Shown here: positions 17,644 to 25,836 of the stretch, one piece after another | Layout: the number at the start of each line of letters is the position of its first letter | How positions within the stretch are numbered: the first letter of the stretch is position 1 | Source: Centipeda flueggei ATCC 43531 | Lineage (GTDB): Bacteria; Bacillota; Negativicutes; Selenomonadales; Selenomonadaceae | Length of the DNA: 60,885 bases | Direction of reading: 5' to 3' | NCBI RefSeq assembly: GCF_000160695.1 | Contig: NZ_GG694006.1 | Coordinates: 1,093,826 to 1,154,710, forward strand | Made by a program: the position numbers and the translations under genes | Notes under the pieces: model-generated | Seen by the model: the letters and a program-made list of their open reading frames with translations, nothing else | What the model was told of the DNA's origin: nothing | The model's database searches: none

Positions 17644-18987
17644 CTACTCTCCCGTCTCCTGATAGATCCGCAGACGCCGCTCCGCCGCGCCCACCGCATC
17701 GGCGAAATTTCTGCGCAGGTAGGCATCCACCGTCTGCCCAATGTACTTCTTCCCCGCGTCGTCGGGGTGCAGCCCGTCCGTCGTGTACGACGCCTCGAGT
17801 TCTCCGCCCACATCCGCGAGCACGGAGGAGACATCGACGCTGAACTCCTGCTGACGTATCCAGTTGTTGATATAGTCGCGGTGATCCATCCAGTCTGAGG
17901 GCGGCGTCATGATCTTCATACGCGTCGTCATCCACGCGGGACGAATGGGCGTCACCGTCAAGAAGATCGGCGTGATGCCGTGCGCACGGCATTTCTCCCC
18001 CAGTGCAGCAAGGTTGCGTACCGTCTGCGCACCATAGATGCCCGTGCGATAGTCGTTCACCCCACCCATGATGACGAGGACGCGCGGGGCAAACGGCAGG
18101 ACATCCCGGTCAAAACGTGCGAGCATATCCCCTGTTGTATCACCGCTGTGCCCGAGGTTCTTGACGGGAACCGTACAGTATGTCTCCCAGTCATAGAGCG
18201 TGTAAGAGGGGGGCAGGCTGATCGCACCGCCCCCGTGGGTGATGCTGTCCCCCAGCGCCGCAATCGGCGTGTGCGGAACGACATCGAGCACGCCGCCCGT
18301 TGACCAGTCGGAAATGGGTGTCCCATTGATCGTGACGCCGCGGACACGATAGACATAGTGCCCCGGCTCCGTCAGCGGGGCATCGTCATAGGCATCGTAT
18401 TCCCCCGCCTGAATGCTGCGAAGGAAAACATCATGCCCATTCGCGCGGCGGTAAACTTCGACCACGTGATGCTCCTGCCCGCTGAGCGGGATCCACGAAT
18501 AAACGGGATAGAGCGGCGCATATGCCATTTTGTCATATTCTGCTGTGAGCACAGGCGCAGGCGGGTCTGCGCGCTCTCCGCGGACGGGACGCGGAGCAGA
18601 TGCCTCTGCCAGCGGCGTTCCGTCGTAGCCCAGCGGGCGCACCGTCCAGCAGAGATCATCCTGCGGCAGGATGCCCGTAAACGGCACATGAACCCCCGTC
18701 GTATAGATGCGGCTGAGCTTTTGCTGTTCCACCATACGCCCCTCCGCCGTACGCACGAGAATACGCACCTCATAACGCACTGCCCCCGGGTAAGGCTGCC
18801 AGCGCAGGAGAACGGAGGACGGCAGCGGCGCCGCAGCGGACGCGTTGAATGCGGCGGACGCGCTGCGCACCATCTGTGCCGTACCGCGCTCCACCTGCCG
18901 CACCTCAGCAGAGGTCTGCACTGCGCTCACCAAAACGAATGCGGCGAGCAGTGCCTCCACGCCGCGCCGTAAGATCCCAAACTGCAT
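17644..18987 (-). CDS. Exported SGNH/GDSL hydrolase with N-terminal fibronectin-like domains
   Basis: A 447-residue protein with a signal peptide (about 1-27), two fibronectin type III-like segments (about 55-130 and 145-235, e.g. LRWQPYPGAVRYEVRI) and an SGNH hydrolase domain (about 240-447). The catalytic blocks are visible: block I GDSITHG (Ser248), the Gly of block II (GHSGDTT), block III GGVND (Asn311) and block V DGLHP (Asp404, His407). Such enzymes remove acyl or acetyl groups from lipids or surface polysaccharides; the substrate is unknown here. Its ATG follows the stop of the CinA-like gene directly, so it is translationally coupled. A weak hairpin at 17620-17636 may end the transcript. 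Confidence 0.85.
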   Translation of the reverse strand: MQFGILRRGVEALLAAFVLVSAVQTSAEVRQVERGTAQMVRSASAAFNASAAAPLPSSVLLRWQPYPGAVRYEVRILVRTAEGRMVEQQKLSRIYTTGVHVPFTGILPQDDLCWTVRPLGYDGTPLAEASAPRPVRGERADPPAPVLTAEYDKMAYAPLYPVYSWIPLSGQEHHVVEVYRRANGHDVFLRSIQAGEYDAYDDAPLTEPGHYVYRVRGVTINGTPISDWSTGGVLDVVPHTPIAALGDSITHGGGAISLPPSYTLYDWETYCTVPVKNLGHSGDTTGDMLARFDRDVLPFAPRVLVIMGGVNDYRTGIYGAQTVRNLAALGEKCRAHGITPIFLTVTPIRPAWMTTRMKIMTPPSDWMDHRDYINNWIRQQEFSVDVSSVLADVGGELEASYTTDGLHPDDAGKKYIGQTVDAYLRRNFADAVGAAERRLRIYQETGE

Positions 18988-19776
18988 TTAGTCCTCTTCC
19001 ACATATCTGATATGTTCTTCTCCGATCGCTGCCTTCGCCGCTGCAAGCGTCGGGGCAAGGAGCGTCCGTGCCTCGTCTGCCGTCTTTGCCGCCGCCGTCA
19101 CACGGACGAGGCAGCCATCTTCCTTTGCATAGGTCGCCACGGTCGGGTTCTCCCCATCGACGAGTGCGCCGAGGCGGTCGGCGACCTGCGCCTCACCGAC
19201 GGGAAACCCCTGCTCCGCCATGGAGTAGAGCTTGATGTTCATGGAGACGAACGCCTTGTTACTCTGCTTGCGCAGGAAGACGTCACACGCCGTCTCAAAC
19301 ATCGGCTTCATCTCCTTCGGCGGACCGGGGAGCATGATGCACACGCGGCCGTCCTTCTCGATGATAACGCCGGGTGCCGTGCCATGATCGTTCTGCAGTA
19401 CCACTGCACCTGAGGGGACCGTTGCCTGCTTGCGCATGCTCTCTGAAAGGGGAACGCCGCGCTTTTTTGCGCGCTCCTCCAGACGGCGCAGCGCCTCCTC
19501 GTCCTCAACGGGCGTGCAGCCAAAGTAGGAGATCAGCATCTCCTTTGTCAGATCGTCCTTCGTCGGGCCAAGACCGCCCGTGGTGATGACGCAGTCCCCG
19601 CGCGTATACGCCACATCGAGTGCGGCGCGCAGGCGCTCGGGGTTGTCTCCGACCACCGTCTGATAGTAGGCATCCAGTCCCATGTGCGCAAGCTTCTGCG
19701 CGATGTGCTGCGCATTTGTATTCACGATATTTCCCATGAGCAGCTCTGTGCCCACGCTGATAATTTCTACAACCAT
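18988..19776 (-). CDS. CinA-like protein, N-terminal molybdopterin-binding-type domain only
   Basis: A 262-residue cytoplasmic protein matching the COG1058 half of CinA: IISVGTELLMGNIVNTNAQ at the start, TTGGLGPTKDDLT near residue 65, and LPGPPKEMKPMF near residue 150. A short KH-like linker domain follows (about 180-262). Full-length CinA adds a C-terminal amidase domain (about 160 residues), which is absent here; the stop is followed directly by the SGNH gene. The COG1058 domain of related proteins has ADP-ribose or NMN-related pyrophosphatase activity. Whether this version is active is not known. Start ATG at 19776. Confidence 0.85.
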   Translation of the reverse strand: MVVEIISVGTELLMGNIVNTNAQHIAQKLAHMGLDAYYQTVVGDNPERLRAALDVAYTRGDCVITTGGLGPTKDDLTKEMLISYFGCTPVEDEEALRRLEERAKKRGVPLSESMRKQATVPSGAVVLQNDHGTAPGVIIEKDGRVCIMLPGPPKEMKPMFETACDVFLRKQSNKAFVSMNIKLYSMAEQGFPVGEAQVADRLGALVDGENPTVATYAKEDGCLVRVTAAAKTADEARTLLAPTLAAAKAAIGEEHIRYVEED

Positions 19777-19944
19777 GCGATTCTCCTCTGATGGAAATTT
19801 TTCAATGAAAATTAGTTATTTTATTCATTCTACTACAAAAATCCTGCCTAGAAAAGGTAATTCCGCCTTTTTTGTCGAAAATAATACAATGTGCGTGTTT
19901 CTGCACAAATCCAGTTTTATCCCAAAATGATGGAAGGAATGTCC

Positions 19945-20532
19945 ATGAAATTCACAAAGCTGTTTGCGGCACTCCTTGCTGCCGCACTTCTCACGCCTGT
20001 CCTCGCCCCGGCGGCTGAGGCGGGCATCGGCGGCAGCATCGGCATCACCATACCGACCTCGCATGCGCCCGCCGTACGTGCAGCCTCCAACACCTACGCA
20101 GGCGTGCGTGTCGGCGGTCTTTCCGAGGAATTGACCGTCGCTGAAAAGAGCGGCCGGCTCCTGCTGAAGCTGACCGTGCGCAACGAGGGTACGGAGCCTT
20201 ATGCCGTCGAACATTCGACGGGACAGAACTATGACTTCGCTCTGCTCGACGCAAAGGGACGCGAAATCTGGCGCTGGTCGGACGGCATGACGTTCACACA
20301 GGCTCTGCAGACGTATACGCTCGCGCCGGGTGCATCCGAGGAGCTGACCGCCGAGATCGACCGCAAGACGTATAAGGAGCTGCAGGACCGCGCCGTCCTC
20401 GCCGCAGCGGGACTGAAGGACACAAACATCCTCGTCTGTGCCGAGGTGCCCGACCCGCGGCGTGCGGGCAGCACAGCGCCGCGCATCCACGGCGATATCG
20501 TGATCGGCACCGGCGGCTGGGATCGCTGGTGA
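19945..20532 (+). CDS. Exported BsuPI-domain (proteinase inhibitor-like) protein
   Basis: A 195-residue protein with a clear signal peptide (about 1-27, MKFTKLFAALLAAALLTPVL). Residues about 60-150 match the BsuPI fold: VRNEGTEPYAVEHSTGQNYDF, then a WRWSDGMTF turn and TLAPGASE. BsuPI is the intracellular proteinase inhibitor domain of Bacillus; exported forms in other bacteria have unproven roles and may bind proteins in the envelope. The C-terminus is Gly/Trp-rich. The start is the ATG preceded by GGAAGGA; several upstream in-frame ATGs are less well placed. It diverges from the CinA-SGNH unit and is followed by a long hairpin repeat. Confidence 0.75.
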   Translation: MKFTKLFAALLAAALLTPVLAPAAEAGIGGSIGITIPTSHAPAVRAASNTYAGVRVGGLSEELTVAEKSGRLLLKLTVRNEGTEPYAVEHSTGQNYDFALLDAKGREIWRWSDGMTFTQALQTYTLAPGASEELTAEIDRKTYKELQDRAVLAAAGLKDTNILVCAEVPDPRRAGSTAPRIHGDIVIGTGGWDRW

Positions 20533-20540
20533 TGTTTACG

Positions 20541-20693
20541 TGCTTCACAGCAGCCCCTCGCTTGCAGACGGTCGTGTGCTCGTCCGCCTAAATACCTGCG
20601 GATTCCAAACGCGCTTCGCTTGGACGGCAGAAATCCGCAGGAGGCGGGTCGCACACTATTCCCGCCTGCTCCGCTAGGGATTGCCGTGAAGCA
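20541..20693. repeat. Long imperfect inverted repeat, about 153 bp
   Basis: Arms pair over nearly the whole length: TGCTTCAC with GTGAAGCA at the ends, then CCCT/AGGG and GCAG/CTGC blocks, then GTGTGC with GCACAC, CCGCCT with AGGCGG, CCTGCGGATT with AATCCGCAGG, and a small inner hairpin CCAA...TTGG. It looks like a mobile palindromic element or a structured RNA. It has no coding frame and no U-run, so it is not a standard terminator. Confidence 0.6.
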
Positions 20694-20754
20694 TCGTCGC
20701 ACTGGGGTTTTATAGAACGATCAGCAAAACAGGTAAAGCACAAGGATAACAGTC

Positions 20755-21600
20755 TTGAAACAAATCATCATCAATGCGGACGACTTTGGGCGGCACGTGC
20801 TCATCAACCGCGCCGTCGAGAAAGCTGTGCACGAGGGCATGCTGCGCTCTGCGACGATCATGGCAGGCGGCGCGGCGTTCGCGGATGCGGCGGAGCTCGC
20901 CGTGCGGACGCCCGCGCTCGGCGTCGGCATCCACTTCACACTCGTGGACGGCACGCCCGTTCTGCCGCCCGCCGAGATTCCGACGCTCGTCACGGCAGAG
21001 GGCAGATTTGCCCCCGATCACACAGCGCTGACCGTGCGCGTTCTGCGCGGCATGGTCCGCATGGACGAGGTGCGGGCAGAGCTCTCCGCACAGCTGCAGC
21101 GCGTCACGGCGGCAGGCATCCGCCCGACGCACGCCGACAGCCACCAGCACATGCACGTTCTGCCCGGGGTCATCGATGTCGTGCTCGACCTCTGCACGGC
21201 GGCACATATCCCTGCTATGCGCGCGCCCTATGCGCCCCTCTTTGCGGGGCAGTTCGGCGGCGTGGCCCAGTTCGTCGGGCGCGCGGGGCTTGCCGTCCTC
21301 GCCCATCGCGCGGCGGCAAAGGCACGGCGGCACGGCATCGCCGTCCCCGACCACTTTGCGGGCATCGTCGCGGGCGAGGCGGTCGACACCGCCGCCCTCA
21401 CGCATATCGCCGCACACCTCGCGGGCGGCGTGACGGAGGTCATGCTCCATCCCGGCACGGACAGCGATATCCTCGTCCGCGCCTGCCGCTGGCAGCACGA
21501 TTTCGAAGCGGAGCTTGCCGCCGCCTGTGCGCCCGAGGTGCGCACGGCTCTTGCAGCGGGAGGCGCGGCGGTCGTCAATTTTCAGGCACTGACACAATAA
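20755..21600 (+). CDS. ChbG/HpnK (YdjC) family carbohydrate deacetylase
   Basis: A 281-residue cytoplasmic enzyme of the YdjC fold, which removes N-acetyl groups from sugars using a metal held by Asp and two His residues. The family signatures are complete: NADDFG at 7-12 (Asp9, Asp10), GIHFT with His60, THADSHQHMH at 124-133 and the late EVMLHPG. The start is a TTG preceded by AAGGA; no ATG fits. The stop is 9 bp before a family 2 glycosyltransferase, which is followed with a 4-bp overlap by a DUF6056 protein. Neighbours of this kind suggest modification of a lipid-linked or surface glycan, as in other HpnK/GtrB-type clusters. Confidence 0.88.
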   Translation: MKQIIINADDFGRHVLINRAVEKAVHEGMLRSATIMAGGAAFADAAELAVRTPALGVGIHFTLVDGTPVLPPAEIPTLVTAEGRFAPDHTALTVRVLRGMVRMDEVRAELSAQLQRVTAAGIRPTHADSHQHMHVLPGVIDVVLDLCTAAHIPAMRAPYAPLFAGQFGGVAQFVGRAGLAVLAHRAAAKARRHGIAVPDHFAGIVAGEAVDTAALTHIAAHLAGGVTEVMLHPGTDSDILVRACRWQHDFEAELAAACAPEVRTALAAGGAAVVNFQALTQ

Positions 21601-21609
21601 GGAGGGCAC

Positions 21610-22578
21610 ATGGACAAGATCACCATCATCGTGCCCTGCTACAACGAGGCGGAGGTCATACAGCGTTTCTACGATGCGGTGGAGGCGGCGGCCGCTGCCG
21701 TCAAGGACTGTGCCTTTTCCTATCTCTTTATCGACGACGGAAGCTGTGACGGGACGCTCGACGCGATTCACGCGCTCGCTGATGCGCATGAGAACGTCCG
21801 TTACATCAGCTTTACGCGCAATTTTGGCAAGGAACCTGCGATGATGGCAGGGCTCGACTTTGCGGACGGCGACGCCGTGCTCATCATGGATGCAGATCTG
21901 CAGCACCCGCCCGCGCTCATTCCGGCGATGGTTGCGGCGTGGCGTGCGGGCTATGACGATGTCTGCGGCAAGCGCACGGATCGAAGGGATGAGACCTTCC
22001 TCAAGCGCACGATGACGAATCTCTTCTACCGCTCCATGCAGGCGGTCAGCCGCTTTACCCTGCAGCGCGACGTGGGTGACTTTCGTCTGCTCGACCATCG
22101 CTGCGTCGCGGCGCTGCGGCTTCTGCGCGAGAATCAGCGGTTCACGAAGGGACTGTTCACGTGGGTAGGCTTTAAGAAAAAAGAAATCCCCTTTCAGGTG
22201 CAGCCGCGCGCGGCAGGAAAAACGACCTGGAGCTATCTCGCACTGCTCTCGCTCGCCGTCGAGGGGATCACATCCTTTACGACAGCACCGCTGCGTCTGA
22301 CGACGGTGCTCGGGCTTATCGTCTCGGCACTTGCGCTCTGCTACATGGTTGTCGTCCTCGTCGATGCGCTCGTCTACGGCGACCCCGTGGCGGGCTACCC
22401 GACACTCATGACCGTCCTTCTCTTTCTCGGCGGCGTGCAGCTCCTCTCGCTCGGCATCATCGGCGAGTATCTGGGACGCGTTTTTACGGAGAGCAAGCGG
22501 CGGCCGTGCTATCTCATCGACGAGATGGACGGAGAGAAATTTGACAACACGCGTCTCAACAGGGAGGAATCACTGTGA
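21610..22578 (+). CDS. Family 2 glycosyltransferase, polyprenyl-phosphate (GtrB/DPM1-like)
   Basis: A 322-residue enzyme expected to transfer a sugar from a nucleotide sugar to undecaprenyl phosphate. The GT-A domain (about 1-225) shows IIVPCYNEAEVI at the start, DDGSCDGT near 45 and the metal-binding DADLQHPP near 93. Two hydrophobic segments (about 230-257 and 268-290, VLGLIVSALALCYMVVVLV and LLFLGGVQLLSLGIIGEYL) anchor it, as in GtrB. The ATG has GGAGGG upstream. It overlaps the next gene by 4 bp. The product would give the lipid-linked sugar donor for the DUF6056 membrane protein encoded next. Confidence 0.92.
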   Translation: MDKITIIVPCYNEAEVIQRFYDAVEAAAAAVKDCAFSYLFIDDGSCDGTLDAIHALADAHENVRYISFTRNFGKEPAMMAGLDFADGDAVLIMDADLQHPPALIPAMVAAWRAGYDDVCGKRTDRRDETFLKRTMTNLFYRSMQAVSRFTLQRDVGDFRLLDHRCVAALRLLRENQRFTKGLFTWVGFKKKEIPFQVQPRAAGKTTWSYLALLSLAVEGITSFTTAPLRLTTVLGLIVSALALCYMVVVLVDALVYGDPVAGYPTLMTVLLFLGGVQLLSLGIIGEYLGRVFTESKRRPCYLIDEMDGEKFDNTRLNREESL

Positions 22579-24281
22579 CGCAGGAAAATAGAGAGACTCC
22601 CCGATACGGCATGACTGCTGTGGCTGCCGTCGCTGTTTTCGCCTTTATGCTCACGCTCAATCACTGGATGCCCCTCCACCGCGACGACTATGACTATCTG
22701 ATGGTCTGGAAGACGGGCGTCCCCATAGCATCGCCCGCAGATGTTGTATCCTCCGCAGTTCGGCACTATTTTCTGCACGGCGGACGCATGGTCACGGTGT
22801 TCTGCCTCGACTTCTTCCTTTGGCTGGGAAAGCCGGTGTTTGACATCGCGAACGCGCTCATGTTCCTCGCGCTCTCTTTTCTCGTCATGATGCATGCGCG
22901 CCGCTCCGCCGCACTGACCCACACGCCGGCACTGCTCGCGGCGGCGGCGCTCCTCCTCTGGCTCTCCCTGCCGCATTTCGGCGAAGTCGCCGTGTGGAAA
23001 AGCGGCTCGACGGTCTATCTCTGGTCGGCGGTGCCCGCTTTTCTCTTTCTCCTGCCGTACAATCTTGCGCTGAAAGCGATAGAGGAGGGGCAGAGGGAGC
23101 GTCGGAGGCGGGCGATCCTGCCGATGTTCCTGCTCGGCGTACTCGCGGGCTGGTCGATCGAGAACCTCGCCGTGACCGTGACGCTCCTCGCGTTCGGCTG
23201 TACGTTCCATGCACGGCGGCACGGTGCGTTCGCGCCGTGGATGCTCGCGGGTGCCGTCGGCGCGCTCATTGGGCTCATCGGGCTCGTCGCCGCCCCCGGC
23301 AACTACGTCCGATATGAGATACAAGGCGAAGGGAAGGGGATCCTCATCCATCTCGGCAACCAAATCGCCGGACAGGGCGAGATGATGCTCTACCTGCTGC
23401 CCGTACTCCTGCTCATCCTCACGGCATTCCGCCTCGCACGCCGCGCACAGGCGCAGCTGCCCTCTGCCGAGCCCGTGGATCCCGGCCGGGGAGCCGTGCT
23501 GCTTGCGGCGGTGCTCATCCTTTTCACCGCATCGTATGTCACGGGCGGATGGGCGGCGGCGGCTCTGCGCGATGCCATCATCGGCGGCGTGCTTCTGCCG
23601 CTCGGTCTCGACCGCCCCAAGACCATTTTCCTCTTCACGAACGTCATGAACGGATTTGAGGAAATGGCGATCTGCGGACTGATCATTCTCCTCTTCTATG
23701 CACGTATGCGCCGGCAGCTTGGGCTGACTGCCGCAGCCATCCGCACGGCGGCGGCACGCGTTCCCCTCCGCGCCCTGCTGCATACGCATCCGCCCCTCCG
23801 CTATGCAGCAGTCCTCATGGGGCTGGCGCTCTGCAACAACGCCGTCATGCTCGCCGCGCCGACCTTCCCGGGACGGGCGGCATTCAGTTCTGCGGCGATG
23901 TTCGTCACAGCACTCTGCGCCCTCCTCAACTCCCCTGCGCTGCGCCTGATGGTGCCGGCAGCGGCGCGGCGCACGATCTGCACGGCAGCACTTCTCCTCT
24001 TCCTCTATACGGGCACGGCAGCACTTTTCATTACACACGCAATACATACGGCAGATGCACAGCGCATCACTGAGATGAAACACGCGGCGCAGCGCGGCAT
24101 CGTACAGGTACGCTTCCCTCCCATCGAAGCCACAAACCGTGTTCTTCGTCATGTCTACTACGAGGATTGGGACAATGATGTGACACGGGACGGTGCAGCG
24201 GAGTACTTTGACCTGTCCGGCATACGCGTAGAAAGCCCTCGCGCCGTCTGGTTCAATGCTGCCGGCACAATGCACCGATGA
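22575..24281 (+). CDS. DUF6056 family polytopic membrane protein, putative glycosyltransferase
   Basis: A 568-residue protein with about eleven hydrophobic segments. An acidic motif follows the first segment (LHRDDYDY, about 35-42), which in GT-C-type enzymes sits in the first external loop and holds the catalytic acid. A WKSGSTVYLWS block (about 137-148) is also typical of DUF6056. The C-terminal 60 residues are soluble. I infer a GT-C-type transferase that uses the lipid-linked sugar made by the preceding GtrB-like enzyme. The start is a GTG with GGGAGG upstream and a 4-bp overlap, so it is coupled. Its target glycan is unknown. Confidence 0.8.
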   Translation: MTQENRETPRYGMTAVAAVAVFAFMLTLNHWMPLHRDDYDYLMVWKTGVPIASPADVVSSAVRHYFLHGGRMVTVFCLDFFLWLGKPVFDIANALMFLALSFLVMMHARRSAALTHTPALLAAAALLLWLSLPHFGEVAVWKSGSTVYLWSAVPAFLFLLPYNLALKAIEEGQRERRRRAILPMFLLGVLAGWSIENLAVTVTLLAFGCTFHARRHGAFAPWMLAGAVGALIGLIGLVAAPGNYVRYEIQGEGKGILIHLGNQIAGQGEMMLYLLPVLLLILTAFRLARRAQAQLPSAEPVDPGRGAVLLAAVLILFTASYVTGGWAAAALRDAIIGGVLLPLGLDRPKTIFLFTNVMNGFEEMAICGLIILLFYARMRRQLGLTAAAIRTAAARVPLRALLHTHPPLRYAAVLMGLALCNNAVMLAAPTFPGRAAFSSAAMFVTALCALLNSPALRLMVPAAARRTICTAALLLFLYTGTAALFITHAIHTADAQRITEMKHAAQRGIVQVRFPPIEATNRVLRHVYYEDWDNDVTRDGAAEYFDLSGIRVESPRAVWFNAAGTMHR

Positions 24282-24291
24282 ACGAAGCACC

Positions 24292-24320
24292 ATGACTTTT
24301 CATCCCCGCTGTGGTACAAT
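24292..24320 (+). promoter_or_regulatory. Promoter of the CNNM/CorC gene
   Basis: ATGACT (24292-24297), 17-bp spacer, extended -10 TGGTACAAT (24312-24320). It lies 87 bp before the TTG start and after the DUF6056 stop. Confidence 0.5.
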
Positions 24321-24406
24321 AATGTGCACAACATTGCCCGTAACCCATGTGCTGTAAATGAATGCACACCTCGATTATCTGCTCATGAAAGGAGCTGCAT
24401 CAAGTC

Positions 24407-25726
24407 TTGGACAGTCCTTTATCCGACCTTGTCTGTCTCATCCTGCTCATCTTCGCCCTGCGGGCGAATGCCTGCTTTGCCCAGATTGAGACCGCACTCA
24501 CCTCCTCCCATCGCGGCCGCCTCGAGCGTCTCGCCGAAAACGGTGAAGCCGGTGCAGCAGAGTCGCTTGCCCTTCTAGAGCACGCCGACCGTCCCATCGC
24601 CATGGCACAAGCGGGCGTCACCTGCATGAGTCTATTCACGGGACTCGGCATTGGACTCTTTGCCCTGCCGCTCTTTGAGCGCGCACTCACAAAGCTCCTC
24701 CCGGGCATGGAGGTCTACGCCGCCGCCCTCATCCTCAGCACCGTCGTCATGACAACACTCACGCTTCTCTTCGGCGATTTCCTGCCGAAACAGATCGCCC
24801 TCCAGAACCCTGAGAGCGTTCTCCTGCACAAGCACCGCACCATCGGGCTTCTCACGCGGCTCACCGCGCTGCCGAGTGCCGCCCTCATCTCCATGTCGCG
24901 CGGCATTCTGCTGATCTTTGGCATCAACCCCGAGAACCGCATCTCCGCCACGGAGGATGCGGTCAAGGATCTCATGGAGCAGGGCACGGAAGAGGGTACC
25001 TTTGAAAAAACCGAGCAGGACATGGTCGACCGCATCTTCCACATGAGCGATCAGACCGCCTCGGCACTCATGACCCCGCGCACGCAGATCGCCTGGGTCG
25101 ACCTCGCGGAACCCCGTACAGAACAGCTGCGCATCGTACGCACAGGCGCACATGACGTATTCCCCGTCGCCTATGAGAACCTCGATGACTTCCGCGGGGT
25201 GGTCTACGCCAAGGAACTGCTGGACGCGGCACTCGCCGGTACAGAGATCGACATCGCAGACTACATCCGCAAGCCGCTCTTCGTCCCGCGCACCATGGAG
25301 GGGCTGCGCGTCCTCGAAAAATTCCGCAGCGGCGCCATCCACGAGGCCGTCGTCCTCGACGAGTACGGCGGTGTCGTCGGCTTCATCACCATGGACGACA
25401 TCATGGGCGAGATCATCGGCAGCGCGGATGAGGACGCGCCCACGGGCACGCGCACAGGCGCAGAGGAGGCGCAGAACTGGGTCTTTGACGGGCTGTTCCC
25501 CATCGACGAGTTCAAGGAGGAATTCGGCATCGACGAACTGCCTGACGAGGATCACGATCACTTTCACACCCTCGGCGGCTTCGTCACCGCCCAGATCGGC
25601 CGCATCCCCGCCGTCGGCGAAGCCTGCACATGGGAGAATTACACCTTCGAGGTCCTGCAGATGGATCGCGCGCGCGTCGCCCAGATCCGCATGACGCGGA
25701 CAAATGCTGTGGAAAACGGCGACTGA
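24407..25726 (+). CDS. CNNM/CorC (hemolysin-family) transporter
   Basis: A 439-residue protein with the standard three-part layout: an N-terminal DUF21 membrane domain with about four segments (1-180), two CBS domains (about 200-330, with MTPRTQIAWVD and EYGGVVGFITMDDIMGEI), and a C-terminal CorC_HlyC domain (about 345-432). Members are linked to Mg2+ or Co2+ efflux and resistance; the name hemolysin is historical. The start is a TTG about 12 bp after AAAGGAG, somewhat long spacing, but the downstream residues already begin the first membrane helix. It has its own promoter and is followed by a palindromic repeat. Confidence 0.9.
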   Translation: MDSPLSDLVCLILLIFALRANACFAQIETALTSSHRGRLERLAENGEAGAAESLALLEHADRPIAMAQAGVTCMSLFTGLGIGLFALPLFERALTKLLPGMEVYAAALILSTVVMTTLTLLFGDFLPKQIALQNPESVLLHKHRTIGLLTRLTALPSAALISMSRGILLIFGINPENRISATEDAVKDLMEQGTEEGTFEKTEQDMVDRIFHMSDQTASALMTPRTQIAWVDLAEPRTEQLRIVRTGAHDVFPVAYENLDDFRGVVYAKELLDAALAGTEIDIADYIRKPLFVPRTMEGLRVLEKFRSGAIHEAVVLDEYGGVVGFITMDDIMGEIIGSADEDAPTGTRTGAEEAQNWVFDGLFPIDEFKEEFGIDELPDEDHDHFHTLGGFVTAQIGRIPAVGEACTWENYTFEVLQMDRARVAQIRMTRTNAVENGD

Positions 25727-25740
25727 TCGAATGCTGCTTC

Positions 25741-25799
25741 CTTCGCCTCCCCCGTCGAAGCGGGGGAGGTGGCACGCACCAGCGTGACGAAGGGGGGCG
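25741..25799. repeat. GC-rich palindromic repeat
   Basis: Two adjacent hairpins: CCTCCCCCG / CGGGGGAGG with loop TCGAAG, then CACG-CACCAG-CGTG, enclosed by CTTCG and CGAAG. The CCTCCCCC...GGAGGTGGCACG...CGTGACGAAGG layout is like short dispersed repeats common between Firmicutes genes. Only one copy is in this window. Confidence 0.55.
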
Positions 25800-25836
25800 C
25801 CCAATGGAAATGATAGGATATAGAGGGAGACACAAA

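Noticed and set aside
20710-24293. Long minus-strand frames opposite the deacetylase, glycosyltransferase and DUF6056 genes
   Set aside because: Compositionally biased shadows; the plus-strand genes have motifs, coupling and ribosome sites.
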